Source: TMED14 sp002378565 (GTDB lineage Bacteria > Bacteroidota > Bacteroidia > Flavobacteriales > Schleiferiaceae). From it: a stretch of DNA of 64,000 nt. Below, in pieces: positions 1-9,773 of the stretch. The notes beneath the pieces are model-generated. The model saw only the letters and a program-made list of their open reading frames with translations, was not told the origin of the DNA and searched no databases. Position 1 is the first letter of the stretch; each line of letters starts with the position of its first letter. Both the position numbers and the translations under genes were made by a program. Location of the stretch: contig OX044356.1 in the NCBI GenBank assembly GCA_943846715.1, positions 1 through 64,000 on the forward strand, in the 5' to 3' direction.

Positions 1-107
1 TTTCATCAAAAGGAAATTTAACTGACCAATTCTATTGCACGTGCACTTGTATAGAGATAACTTATTAATTTGGGGATGTGTAAAAATGATAATTCAAATT
101 AAAAAAA

Positions 108-1326
108 ATGAAAATACCATTTTGCCTTCCATTAATAGATAAAGATGTAAATCAAGAAGTCTCTATCTTGTTTAAATGAAACAGGCTGGCTTACAACAGG
201 TCCTAAAGTTAAATTATTAGAAGATGAAATAACTGAATTATGCCAAACGAGTTCAACGATATGTGTAAATTCATGGACCTCTGGGATGCTGCTTTTAATA
301 AGGTGGTTAGACTTAGACGAAGATGATGAGATTATTGTGCCTACATATACTTATGCAGCTTCAGCATTTTCAGTAATTAACTCTCGTGTTAAATGTGTCT
401 TTGTTGATGTTAATAGTGATTTTACAATCAATATTGATGAAGTTGAAAAAGCCATCACTAAAAAGACAAAAGCAATTATGCCAGTTGATTTAGGAGGCTT
501 CCTAGTTGATTATATTGCACTTAATACACTTCTAAATAAAGAAAGTGTTAGAAGTAAATTTAATCCAAAAACAGATTTTCAAAGAAAAATAGGTAGACCT
601 ATTGTTCATTTCAGATGCTGCACATTCAATAGGATCTTTAATTGATGGAGTTCCAACGCCATTATTTTCAGACTTTAGCGTTTTTTCTTTTCATTCAGTT
701 AAGAATATAACTACTGGTGAGGGTGGTGCAATAACTTTTAAAATATTTAATGAAGAACAAGATGGATTAATACTTAAAGAATTAAGATTATTATCGTTAA
801 ATGGTCAAAATAAAACTGCCTTTGAAAAAAATTCTATAGGAGGCTGGAAATATGATATTACAACCAATGGATTAAAAGTAAATATGCCAGATATTAATGC
901 TGCAATTGGATTGGCTCAAATCAAAAAATATAAAAGTATTTTATTACCAGAAAGAGAGCAAATATTTTTAAAATATAATTCAATTTTATCTCAATATTCA
1001 TGGGCAATATTACCAACCTTTACTGTTAATAATAGAAAATCATCATGTCATTTATATCAATTACGAATTGAAGGTTTTGAAGAACAGCAGAGAGATGAAT
1101 TGATAAGTAGATTAGCGTCTATAGATATAGGTGTTAATGTCCATTATATCCCTTTCCAATGTTATCGTATTTTAAAAGTATTGGATTAGATATAAAAGAT
1201 TTCCCATCATCTTATAACCTTTATAAGAATGAGATTTCTTTGCCAATATATAATGATCTCTCCATCGAAAGCGTTGAGTACGTTTGTGAAAAATTAATTG
1301 AAATTGTTAATGAAATAATCAAATAA
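108..1326 (+). pseudogene. DegT/DnrJ/EryC1-family sugar aminotransferase, frameshifted
   Basis: A PLP-dependent aminotransferase that would transfer an amino group to a keto-sugar nucleotide for surface polysaccharide synthesis. The start is placed at the ATG at 108 (MKIPFCLPLIDKD). The protein continues in a different frame from before 180 and again near 600 and 1,160, so at least three indels are needed. Joined, the pieces give a near full-length product of about 400 residues. Visible family motifs are the YTYAASA segment, SDAAHSIGS, and the PLP-lysine region FHSVKNITTGEGG. The stop at 1324-1326 directly abuts the ATG of the next gene, so an operon is likely. The related enzyme LegC has a similar lysine motif, but the substrate cannot be assigned. 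Confidence 0.8.
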
Positions 1327-2520
1327 ATGAACATAAGTAAATTACTTTCTACAGGGTTCGTAATATTAAAATAAATCCCTTTATTAGTAGATTTAAAAAA
1401 AAGAGATTTTTTACATTCTCAAATTAATGATAAAAAAATTCTTGTAATTGGAGGTGCTGGAACTATTGGTTCTAGCTATATCAAACAAATTTTAAAATAT
1501 AAACCTTCAAAAATTACCGTAGTAGATATTAATGAGAATGGTTTAACTGAATTAACAAGAGATCTTAGAAGTTCTAATTTATTAGATTATAATCCTGAAT
1601 ACATAACCTATCCAGTAAATTTATTAAGTGATACATTTGATAAAATATTTAATTCTGATAATTGGGATGTTGTTTCAAATTTTTCAGCCCATAAACATGT
1701 TCGTTCAGAAAAAGATAAAATTTCTGTTGAAGCTCTAATTAAAAACAATGTTTTTGGGGCTATCAAACTTTTAAATCTCTGTGAAGGAAATCCACCAAAT
1801 TACTTTTTTAGTGTTTCTACTGATAAAGCTGCGAATCCAGTAAATATTATGGGAGCTTCAAAAGTTTAATGGAAAAATTAATTCTTTCAAAGAAAAGATA
1901 ATTTTAGAGTATCAACTGCTAGATTTGCCAATGTTGCTTTTTCCAATGGAAGTTTATTAGATGGGTTTATTTATAGATTAAACAAGAAACAACCTCTTTC
2001 TTGTCCAGTCGATATTAAACGTTTTTTTGTAACTCCAGAACAATCGGGCCAGATATGTTTATTGGCTACATTTTTAGGTGACTACAGGAAATATTTTCTT
2101 CCCTAAATTAGATTTTCATAAAGATCAAATCTATTTTAAGGACATCGCTTTAGATTACTTAAAAGAAGAAGGGCTTCGAGCCAATATATATGAATTCAGA
2201 AAAAGAAGCGAAAGAGTATGATATTGATAGTAATTCTAGGAAAGTATCCTATTTACTTTTTCAAAACAGATACTTCTGGAGAAAAAACATATGAGGAGTT
2301 CTTTACAGAAGAGGAAGATTATAATATAAAAAAATATGATTCACTTGGATTTATTAATACACCAAAAGTTCAAATATCTTTTGAAGAAGTAGAAGCTAGA
2401 TTTTGATGCTGTTTTTAGTAATTCAGATTCAGGAAAATTAGATATAGTAAAAGTTATTAAAAATATGTTCCAGATTTTATGCACATAGAAACTGGTAAAC
2501 ATTTAGATCAAAAAATGTAA
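1327..2520 (+). pseudogene. FlaA1/CapD-like nucleotide-sugar 4,6-dehydratase, frameshifted
   Basis: Extended short-chain dehydrogenase acting on a UDP-sugar, an early step in making deoxy-amino sugars for capsule or O-antigen. A Rossmann motif GGAGTIGSSY is readable from about 1,447. SVSTDKAANPVN and IMGASK follow near 1,820-1,865; Met where most SDRs have the catalytic Tyr is typical of the FlaA1/PglF branch. Frameshifts are needed near 1,370, 1,867, 1,897, 2,085, 2,190-2,210, 2,400 and 2,455. The C-terminus reads ETGKHLDQKM and stops at 2518-2520. It starts immediately after the aminotransferase stop and is followed by the sugar transferase with a 3-base gap. Confidence 0.8.
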
Positions 2521-2523
2521 GTT

Positions 2524-3186
2524 ATGCCAAGAATTATTGATGTATTATTATCAATTTTAGCACTTTTAGTTTTATTACCCTTTTTATACCAATAGTTGAT
2601 ATACTCCTTTTAACAGGGGAACATAAGGTGTTTTATTTACAAACTAGAGTAGGTTATAAGAATCAGAATTTTAAAATATTAAAATTTGCAACCATGCTCT
2701 CAAATAGTGCAAATATGGGGTCAGGTAGTTTAACTTTAAAAAATGATCCAAGAGTTTTACCTTTTGGTTCCTTTTTGAGAAAGACAAAAATAAATGAATT
2801 ACCTCAAATACTAAATATTATAATTGGTGATTTAGTCTATAGTTGGTCCGAGACCACAGATGCAAGTTGACTTTGAAAAGTATTCTGATGAGGTTCAAGA
2901 AAAATATATAATGTAAGACCAGGTTTAACAGGAATTGGTTCAATTATTTTTAGAGATGAAGAGTCTTTAATCTCAGCTGCATCTGAAAATGAAAATCCTC
3001 ATGATTTTTATAAAAGAGTAATTGCACCATATAAAGGTGAACTTGAGATGTGGTATCAAGCAAATCGTTCTTTATTTTAGACTTTCAATTAATTTTCATG
3101 ACAGCTTGGGCTATAGTTGTCTCCAGAAACTAAGACTTTATGAAAAATGGTTTAAAGATTTACCCAAACGGAAGTTTTTAATATAA
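2524..3186 (+). pseudogene. Initiating sugar transferase (bacterial sugar transferase family), frameshifted
   Basis: Membrane enzyme that would load the first sugar phosphate onto undecaprenyl phosphate. The start is the ATG at 2524 (MPRIIDVLLSILALL, a hydrophobic anchor). After a shift near 2,590 the family motifs appear: YLQTRVGYKNQNFKILKF, then a linker, then LRKTKINELPQILNIIIGD. The WVGPRP-equivalent is broken near 2,845 and the frame shifts again near 2,910. The RPGLTGIGS region and the C-terminal basic tail KDLPKRKFLI, stopping at 3184-3186, remain readable. Together the pieces give about 220 residues, a normal length. It is a second enzyme of the same family as the intact copy at 18,937-19,500. 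Confidence 0.8.
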
Positions 3187-3188
3187 TT

Positions 3189-3485
3189 ATGCCATTCGAT
3201 CCAAATTCAGCAAAGAAAGCAGGTAAGAAATCTAAAAGAGGACCTGCTAAAAAAGAGGAGCCTTCCATTAAAGAAAAGATGGAATTGCTCTATGAAAAAG
3301 TGTTGGATGATCTGCTCATAAACCAAGACAAGCTCACTAAAACAGAACGGGTAAAACTCTTTGTAACCCTTTCCAATTATATCTTTCCAAAAACAAAGTC
3401 AGTACGAGATCAGTTTACGATTCAACAACTTAAAGAAATAGATAAGCAAGGTTTTATGGATAGAGATCCAGATCCTACCAAATAA
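3189..3485 (+). CDS. Small basic hypothetical protein
   Basis: An intact 98-residue frame directly behind the sugar transferase, the only undamaged gene in the AT-rich segment. The first 25 residues are rich in Lys, Ala and Gly (AKKAGKKSKRGPAKK). The rest is predicted to be mostly helical (KEKMELLYEKVLDDLLINQ). I do not recognise the family. The basic, possibly disordered start followed by helices resembles small nucleic-acid-binding or phage-type proteins, but this is only an impression. Its end overlaps the convergent recombinase by 11 bases. Confidence 0.5.
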   Translation: MPFDPNSAKKAGKKSKRGPAKKEEPSIKEKMELLYEKVLDDLLINQDKLTKTERVKLFVTLSNYIFPKTKSVRDQFTIQQLKEIDKQGFMDRDPDPTK

Positions 3486-4491
3486 CTCCTGCCTGTTGCA
3501 TAAATAAATCTGCCAGTGCATCTTTGTTTTGATGCGTCCCTATATAAGTCAGAAAAGTACTCTCTTTAGAATGCCCAGTTATATTCATAAGCAGTGGCGT
3601 TTCAATCTTTCCATAATAATTAGAAGCAAAGGAGCGCCGCATAATATGTGAGGTCACAAACTCATATTTCGGCGCATATACAATTTCCTTCCTTCTTGTC
3701 TTCGGGTTGTTCTTAAACCCACTCACCAACCTATCTATTCCTGCCATCTTGCAAAGTGCTTTAATCTGCTTATTAAACAGCACTTGAGACACTTTATTTG
3801 GAAATTCATTCTCTAGTATGTCAATAACCAAAGGATCTGCTAAACCAACGGTTACGGCCTTCTTTGTTTTCTGTTGCAAGATATCTATATACAATCCAGT
3901 TGGTGCTTTTCTAAGATTATTTGGACTTAAGTTTAATAAATCTGACACCCGCTGCCCAATACTCAATCCACTAATAAGCCACCTGTAGCTATCTGTGATA
4001 TACTTCAGGAATATCCCGTAATTCCTTTAGTGCTTTTATCTCTGCTGGGTTTAAAATATGTAGAATACGATCTGAACTCTTTTGTTTAAAGGACTCTATG
4101 TAATTAGAATATGGATGTACTTCCAATCCGCTTTTCTCAGCATCACGAAGAATAACCTTTAATAATTTTAAGAGTTGACCGCAGTAATTATCACTATACT
4201 GCTGGTCTATTTTAAGAAAATGGGTAAATGATTCAGCGGTATACTTATCTATAGTATTGATATACAATATTTCTGATTTATCAAATTCAAAAGCCTTCAC
4301 AACCCTATGAAGGGAATTATAAGTCCTAATGGTATTTTTTGCCAATCCTACGGTTCCATATCCTTGAACTCTTTTTGTGGCTGAATTGGAAATAAAATGT
4401 GCTAAATAATCTAAAAATAAAACGGAATCTTTTCTTTTTGAGATTGTATTAGGGTTTGTAATTTAGGTTTTGTATAAAAATTATTCTGCAT
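3475..4491 (-). pseudogene. Tyrosine recombinase/integrase, two frameshifts
   Basis: Site-specific recombinase of the phage integrase family. The most likely start is the ATG complement at 4489-4491 (MQNNFYTKPKLQ). A shift near 4,440 leads into a SAM-like N-terminal domain (VQGYGTVGLAKNTIRTYN), and a second shift near 4,000 leads into the catalytic domain. Catalytic residues are visible: Arg in SIGQRVSDLL, the HxxR box SHIMRRSFASN, and the HxxxxxxxxY end GHSKESTFLTYIG. The rejoined protein is about 335 residues, close to family size. As written it cannot be active. If the indels are sequencing errors, it could be the integrase of an island covering the polysaccharide genes to its left. Confidence 0.85.
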
Positions 4492-4803
4492 ATAGCTTAT
4501 GTTAATTATAATTATTTAACATAAATATAGCTTGTGAATACGTGTATATAACAATATCTGACTTGAGAAATATCAAGTTATTAGGTATAATATACGTTAA
4601 TTATTGAAATCGTAAAATGTAAAACACTGTGATACAGTAGTATAGTTGGAATTATTTTTGAAAAGACTACGGACTGTAGTCACATAAAGCTCTACCGCTA
4701 AATATTGAAAATAACGCTACCATCGTTGCAAATTCCCTCAGCTCAGACCTTGCGCTGTAATCCTTAATCGAAAATTAAGGAAACTTCCATCCATCATCCA
4801 TGA
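4492..4803. other. Gene-free junction between AT-rich and GC-balanced DNA
   Basis: No coding frame, tRNA or obvious attachment-site duplication is seen here. Composition changes from very AT-rich before about 4,600 to balanced after about 4,700. An inverted repeat lies at 4,761-4,781, just before the Wzz-like gene. This is where a genuine island boundary or an assembly join should be looked for. Confidence 0.6.
4761..4781. promoter_or_regulatory. Inverted repeat upstream of second Wzz gene
   Basis: TCCTTAAT (4761-4768) and ATTAAGGA (4774-4781) are perfect 8-bp inverted arms around a 5-base centre CGAAA, ending 22 bases before the start codon at 4804. It may be a protein-binding operator or a small mRNA hairpin. 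No T-run follows the hairpin, so a terminator is unlikely. Confidence 0.4.
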
Positions 4804-5882
4804 ATGCTTAAATTCGTCCCTATGGAACAAGCCCCCACTCCCGTCCAGCATGCTGAGGATGAAATCTCCCTGATAGACCTCTGGTCCAAGCTGAATGATT
4901 GGTGGACCTATGCATGGGCTCGAAAGGGATGGATCATTTTTTGGTCTTTACTTCTTGGTGTAGCTAACATAGGTTTGGTTTACACGACCCCTCCTACTTA
5001 CACTGCCACGTTGACCTTTGCCTTGGAAGAAGGCGAAAGTGGTGGTGGTTCACTTTCTGGATTGGCCTCGCAGTTTGGCTACAACATTGGCGGCGGCGGC
5101 GGCGGTGCGTTCACAGGCGATAACCTCTTGGAACTCATGAAATCCCGTCGATTGATCCAGGACGTCTTACTATCTCCTGGTTCGTCAGGCGAAAGCTACA
5201 TCAACCACTATGTGCGAACCAGCCATGACTTGTTAGATGAAGTGGGAGCAGCGAGGGGCTTTATCCATTTCCCTTATTGGTTTCAACGCGCAGTCAAGAC
5301 TCAGCAATAGGTGAAGTCGTCTATCTATCCAAGAAAACTGCTCTCTCAGTCGCAAAACAAGATAAGGATCTGAGCTTTGTAACCCTGTCTTACACAGGTC
5401 ATGATGAAGACTTTGTCAAAGGGTTCACGGAAGCCCTGGTTGAGCATACCACCAGTTACTATGTGCGCACCAAGACGGCTAAATCACAAGAAAACATTGA
5501 CAAGCTTCAGCGTCGAACAGACTCAGTCACCACAGAACTGGAAATTGCCATGCTGACATTCGCGCAAGCCTCAGAACGCGACTCTTACACCTCGCAATTA
5601 GCGGCTAAGGTGCCAACCATCCAGGCGCAAATGAAAGTCACCATGCTGACAACCTTCTATGGCGAGCTCGTCAAAAACCTGGAGCTATCAAAAACCCTTG
5701 CAGCGCGCGAAGAGCCCTTGATTCAGATCATTGATCGACCACACTACCCCTTGTTGGTGCGTGAAAGCAAAGCAAAGGCTGGGGTGCTGGGTGCAATTTT
5801 AGGCGGGTTCCTCTACCTGCTCTTTATGGGGGGCCGTGAATTCATACGCGACCTCAGTCAGCAAGCCAGTCAGCTGAAATAA
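4804..5882 (+). pseudogene. Wzz-like polysaccharide chain-length/co-polymerase protein, one frameshift
   Basis: Inner-membrane protein that sets polymer chain length and couples polymerisation to export. The first part covers 4804-5310, with a transmembrane helix near residues 45-63 (WIIFWSLLLGVANIGLVY). The rest is in another frame from about 5,280 (STRSQDSAIGEVVYLSKK) and ends with IQIIDRPHYPL plus a second transmembrane helix. It aligns end to end with the intact Wzz at 14,697-15,722, which also has a Gly-rich loop, YYVRTKTAK/YYVESITKK and IQVIERPAFPL. One indel around 5,277-5,285 would restore a protein of about 358 residues. An ATG at 4822 (MEQAPTPV) is an alternative start. It converges on the NusG-like gene with a single base between stops. 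Confidence 0.8.
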
Positions 5883-5883
5883 A

Positions 5884-6435
5884 TCAGGCCCTGGACAACT
5901 CCGCATGAGAGCTGTCCACCTTAATCACCAACTGCATATCAGTAAGAACAAGTTCCAGGTATTTACCCTGTTGCTTGATCAATTCAGCATCCAATCCCTG
6001 AAAAGGGCCGGAATGGATCTTGAGCTTTTGGCCCGGCTGGAATGGTTCAATTGAAAGGCTTTCATGATCAAACTCACCGAGCCATTTTTTAATTGTCATG
6101 ATTTCATCTTCCCGGACTTGAGCGGGCTGCTTGAGCCAGAAAAGGTAGCGCACAAACCCGGGGGTGTAGACAATGTCCTCCCGCTTATTGGGTGCAATCC
6201 GGATGAACAGATGGGACGTAAAAAGCGGCTCCTCAACCACCTTCACGCGATCAGACCACTGCCTTCTGACCTTTCTGGTCGGGCAATACACCTCATAACC
6301 CTGTGCAGCTAATCGTTCAGCGAGCTTCTTCTCCTGACGGGGCTTGGTGTAAACCACAAGCCAGGGCAAAGAGGAAGGGCTTTCCGTCTTCTGTGAATGG
6401 CTATTCGCCCTGTCATGGATGGGTTGAGGTGACAT
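5884..6435 (-). CDS. NusG-like transcription antiterminator (UpxY/RfaH-like paralogue)
   Basis: Specialised NusG paralogue expected to bind RNA polymerase and let it read through long polysaccharide operons. The 183-residue protein has an NGN domain from about residue 24 (WLVVYTKPRQEKKLAERL, YCPTRK, PLFTSHLFIRI, GFVRYLFW) and a C-terminal KOW-type segment near 130-175 (FQPGQKLKIHSGPFQGLDA). A polar extension precedes the NGN domain. The gene begins 15 bases after the stop of the Wza gene in the same direction, so the two are probably co-transcribed. Position and family suggest it acts on this locus. The target leader sequence is not identified, and its placement at the 3' end of a unit is unusual for such regulators. 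Confidence 0.85.
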   Translation of the reverse strand: MSPQPIHDRANSHSQKTESPSSLPWLVVYTKPRQEKKLAERLAAQGYEVYCPTRKVRRQWSDRVKVVEEPLFTSHLFIRIAPNKREDIVYTPGFVRYLFWLKQPAQVREDEIMTIKKWLGEFDHESLSIEPFQPGQKLKIHSGPFQGLDAELIKQQGKYLELVLTDMQLVIKVDSSHAELSRA

Positions 6436-6450
6436 GATGACCCGCGTAGG

Positions 6451-8829
6451 TTATCGGGTGATGAGCACGTAAATCGTGGCAAAGCTAGATATCGTTGCCG
6501 CCAGGGTTGCTACCACCTCATTCATATCAAGAGGCTCTACCTCCCTGTCATCCTTTTTCTCTTTCTCTGGCTTGACTCCAATGTGAATGGTGCCACCAGG
6601 CTTCACCTTAGGGTACAGCAAAAAGAGGCCATAATGGACTGTCCGGTCCACATCGCCATTGGGGTAAGACACAAACAGCTTTGAGCGATGTGCCTTTTTA
6701 GCAAAACCCAGGGCATAGCGGTTGATGTAAGCATTGGCCCTTTTGTTGTTTAGCACAGGTCCGTTGACTACTAAGTTCTGATTGAATGAGTACTTCTCAT
6801 GGCCAATGCCTTCAATGGACACCATGGATTGTTTCAATGGAACATGTATTTCATCTCCTGGCTGCAGTTGGTAGTTGAACTTTGAGGAGGTCTTGGCTAA
6901 GGCGTCTTCCAAGTGAAGCACCATGTTGGGGTTGCTTGCGCGGGTGAATGAAGCATTAGCCACATCGCTATAGCTGGTGACGCCACCAGCGCGCTCAATC
7001 ACAGAGCTGATAGGCTCATCCTTATGCATCAATGGGTACATACCCGGGTAAGGCACCTCGCCGGATAGGCTTACCATCTCTTGCATGTGGTATTCAGGGA
7101 TCTCACGTACCACAATCAAATCAAAAGGCTGAAGCTTGAACTGAAGCACCTTGTCGCTTAAGTCTTGACGTGACACCAAAGAAGGCAAGCTGATGGTCTC
7201 TACATCAATGTTGGATGCCAAGTTCACCCCATTGACAAAATCATCAAAAGCCTTCAATCGACTGATTTCAATGCGGCTGTAATCTGCACTGGGAATCAAC
7301 CCTCCAGCCATTTGAATCATGTCCCCTAAGGTCATTCCTTCAGAAAAAGGTTGATCTGATGTCGTTTGAACGGCCCCGCGAATGCTGACCGTAAATCCCG
7401 CATCAACATCTGGCTTGAACGACACAATAAGCTCATGCTTGCTGGCAAGGGTCATCGCATCAGCCTCTGACAGGCTAAATGCAACAAGGCTAGAGCTCAT
7501 GTCATCCTCCTCATAGCGCACATAAGCACGCGTCAACAATGCGTCCTCATGCAAGCCGCCTGCAAGGTCAATCAATGCCTTTGCACTCATGCCTTCAACG
7601 TATTGATAAAGCCCTGGCTGCTTGACGGCTCCCATCACGTTGACAAAACGCTCCATGCTGCGCTGAGCCACAGGAACCATGACCTCATCAAGGTCTGTCA
7701 ACACAAACTGACCCAGCTCAGAAGCTTGAACGTCAATGAGCTCAACCTCGCTTGCGCCAAGGTGCTTGACCTGAACCAGATCCATGAAGGCATTGGCTGT
7801 TCTGCTGCCTGCATAGGTCAACAGGTCTTGAAGCGACTCACCTTGCTTAAGCTCGTAGCGCATGGGTCGACTCACAGCGCCTTCGATGCTAACCACTGCC
7901 TGAGGCAGCCCGACAAAGAGGTAATCGTTATCCTGAAGGAAGAAGTCTTTGTGGCTGTCGGGGTTTAAAAGGTACTCATAGACGTCCAAGGTTTGTATCA
8001 CCTTGCCGTTGCGACGCACTTCAATGTTTCGTAGGGTTCCTAAATTGTTGGGTCCACCTGCAGCAATCAACGCGTTGAACGCCGTGTTGATGGCTGGAAG
8101 CTTGTACGAACCTGGTTGCGTCACCTCACCAACGATGTTCACTGTGATGGTGCGGCTGTATGCCAGGGTGATGTTCACCTCATTGGACGACATGTTGAAA
8201 TAGGGCCTCAGGCGCGCCTTGATCAATCGCTCCACCTGCTTAAAAGTCAAGCCCCTAAGGTTCAACGATCCCCCTTGGTTCATGGTGATGCGTCCGCGGC
8301 TATCAACGGAATACGTCGCATTGAAAAAGGCTGTTCCACTCACGCTCACCGTGAGCTCATCGCCAGCGCCAATGATGTAGTTATCGGGGGCCTTTGCGTC
8401 CAGGGACCGCTCATAGACATCCAGGTTGCCGTTGCGAAACAACTGCTGGCCATACACTGAAGAGGCTTGCTTATTCTGGACGGTTTGCTTCTCTACTACC
8501 ACGGCAGTCGCTGCAATCCGGCCCTCTGCACGCTCCTCCGCTTCTGTTTCTGCAGAGGCTGTCGGCGACAGAATGCCCCCGGCATCAGTTGTGGCACCCC
8601 CTTGAAGTTGCTTCACACGATTTTGAAACTTCTTTGCCTCCTCTGGGGGTAGGCCCATAGAAATGGCCAGGGCTTCTCCATTGTCAACAGACAAGCCGCG
8701 AGCAGCACCCTGGCTGAGAATACTTTGAATCTGAACATCAGACATGTTGTCCACGTTCACGCCGCTGAGATCCTGGCCTGATACATGAAAGGTGATGGCC
8801 ATCATTGCCAGTATAATAGAATGCTTCAT
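6451..8829 (-). CDS. Wza-like outer-membrane polysaccharide export protein (second copy)
   Basis: Polysaccharide export channel with SLBB repeats. I choose the ATG at 8827-8829 because it gives a clean signal peptide (MKHSIILAMMAITFHVSGQ) and lies 5 bases after a TAAATTTG box; an upstream in-frame start at 8847 would lie within that promoter region. The product is 792 residues. The export domain begins near 154 (GAGDELTVSVSG), followed by about six SLBB-type repeats (for example ITVNIVGEVTQPGSYKLP and MVSLSGEVPYPGMYPL). A single C-terminal hydrophobic helix (ISSFATIYVLIT) closes the protein. This is longer than enterobacterial Wza, as usual in Bacteroidota. It pairs with the NusG-like gene downstream and is paralogous to the Wza at 15,719-18,088. 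Confidence 0.9.
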   Translation of the reverse strand: MKHSIILAMMAITFHVSGQDLSGVNVDNMSDVQIQSILSQGAARGLSVDNGEALAISMGLPPEEAKKFQNRVKQLQGGATTDAGGILSPTASAETEAEERAEGRIAATAVVVEKQTVQNKQASSVYGQQLFRNGNLDVYERSLDAKAPDNYIIGAGDELTVSVSGTAFFNATYSVDSRGRITMNQGGSLNLRGLTFKQVERLIKARLRPYFNMSSNEVNITLAYSRTITVNIVGEVTQPGSYKLPAINTAFNALIAAGGPNNLGTLRNIEVRRNGKVIQTLDVYEYLLNPDSHKDFFLQDNDYLFVGLPQAVVSIEGAVSRPMRYELKQGESLQDLLTYAGSRTANAFMDLVQVKHLGASEVELIDVQASELGQFVLTDLDEVMVPVAQRSMERFVNVMGAVKQPGLYQYVEGMSAKALIDLAGGLHEDALLTRAYVRYEEDDMSSSLVAFSLSEADAMTLASKHELIVSFKPDVDAGFTVSIRGAVQTTSDQPFSEGMTLGDMIQMAGGLIPSADYSRIEISRLKAFDDFVNGVNLASNIDVETISLPSLVSRQDLSDKVLQFKLQPFDLIVVREIPEYHMQEMVSLSGEVPYPGMYPLMHKDEPISSVIERAGGVTSYSDVANASFTRASNPNMVLHLEDALAKTSSKFNYQLQPGDEIHVPLKQSMVSIEGIGHEKYSFNQNLVVNGPVLNNKRANAYINRYALGFAKKAHRSKLFVSYPNGDVDRTVHYGLFLLYPKVKPGGTIHIGVKPEKEKKDDREVEPLDMNEVVATLAATISSFATIYVLITR

Positions 8830-8834
8830 AGCTG

Positions 8835-8858
8835 CAAATTTACTCAATAGTTATTGAG
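8835..8858 (-). promoter_or_regulatory. Promoter -7 box with adjoining palindrome (operator candidate)
   Basis: Read on the minus strand, TAAATTTG (8842-8835) matches the Bacteroidota -7 consensus TAnnTTTG and sits 5 bases before the Wza ATG. Directly upstream is a perfect 7+2+7 inverted repeat: CTCAATA at 8843-8849, centre GT, TATTGAG at 8852-8858. This occupies the spacer between the -7 and -33 regions. A dimeric repressor or activator could bind there. Confidence 0.5.
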
Positions 8859-8970
8859 ATACGGCAACCATGCCCTGAGCCCTGCTACAAGGCCATATGT
8901 CATGCCTTTCGGGTGATGCCAAGGTTCGTTCACCCATGGTTGTTGTTTAAGGCGACTTCACGACCTTGCT

Positions 8971-9767
8971 GTGGTGAATGACAACCTGGACATCCGGCCA
9001 ATACAAGCAGCAGATATTCCGGCTATTGCCCGACTTATGCTAAGGGTACATGGCAATCAGACTAGGCTGACTGAAGCCTACCTGACCTGGCAGTACGTCG
9101 ACAATCCCGATGGGGAAGCCATTGGCTACAATGCTTGGGATGGTGATGCCCTGGTTGCACACTATGCCTGCTGCCTGTCACCTTCACGAATGCTGGCGCT
9201 GAGGCTTCTAGCTCTGTTGCGCATCGATGGCTCTGGTCGCTCAACACCGCCACCCACCCTGACTACCGCGGGCAGGGGCTGTTTCCCTTGCTGGCAAAAC
9301 AGACCTATGAGCGAGGACTTGACAAGGGGTTCTCTGCCGTGATTGGCGTGGCCAATGGGCAGTCCGCAGGGGGCTTTGTAAAAAAACTGGGCTTTGTTGC
9401 CTTAGGTCAGCTAAGTATCTACTTGTCATTGCACTCGTTGTTTGACGGGAAAGGCTTATCACGTCAGATCAACCTGCCTCACCGCTTGCAAAGGCTTAAG
9501 CGCCTCAATGACAATCCAGGCTACATCCTGGTAGCATACCGTGGCATCCCCTTGGTCAGCAAGGTGTTTGCAGCCGCCTCGTACCGTGGACCACACCTGT
9601 ACGTTGGATTGCAGAAACCCTCAAGCTTGATTGGCTTTAAAATCCCTGAATGGCTTAAACCCAGCCCATGGGTCGTGGTGTACCGAGAATTGGGTAAAGG
9701 CCCTCAAACAGGTGCGCCTGAGCTTCCCCTGATTCAAATTGAGATGCTGGACTCTGATTCCATATAA
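8971..9767 (+). pseudogene. GNAT-family N-acetyltransferase, one frameshift
   Basis: Acyl-CoA-dependent acetyltransferase inside the polysaccharide locus, perhaps acetylating a sugar precursor. The N-terminal half starts at GTG 8971 or 8974 (NLDIRPIQAADIPAIARL, WQYVDNPDGEAIGY, GDALVAHY). Near 9,175 the frame shifts by one base. The continuation then reads LNTATHPDYRGQGLFPLLAK, a typical acetyl-CoA-binding RGQG loop, followed by VIGVANGQSAGGFVKKLGF. The rejoined length is about 265 residues. It is the only plus-strand gene between the two minus units and converges on the Wzi gene with a 6-base gap. The shift could be a sequencing error or real inactivation. Confidence 0.75.
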
Positions 9768-9773
9768 CCAGCC

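Larger units (their letters stand above)
1..4650. other. AT-rich segment with damaged genes (island or chimeric join)
   Basis: Seen: base composition is strongly AT-rich compared with everything after about 4,800, and four of the five genes are interrupted by single-base shifts, often in A or T runs. The encoded functions (sugar aminotransferase, dehydratase, sugar transferase, integrase) fit a flavobacterial polysaccharide island. The density of indels, about one every 200-400 bases, is far above that in the rest of the window. Inference: this is either low-coverage, error-prone consensus sequence, possibly joined wrongly to the neighbouring replicon, or a decaying transferred island. The sequence alone cannot separate these. 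The change in composition falls between about 4,600 and 4,760. Confidence 0.75.

Noticed and set aside
3475..4491. Active integrase of a mobile element
   Set aside because: Two frameshifts break the gene and no flanking attachment repeats were found, so activity cannot be claimed.
5088..5106. GGC trinucleotide run in the second wzz gene as a phase-variation tract
   Set aside because: It encodes a glycine run that matches the Gly-rich loop of the paralogue; triplet changes would not shift the frame, and the actual frameshift lies about 180 bases downstream.
7549..8660. Several plus-strand open frames inside the wza2 gene
   Set aside because: They are antisense to a complete Wza protein with signal peptide and SLBB repeats and have no recognisable protein features.
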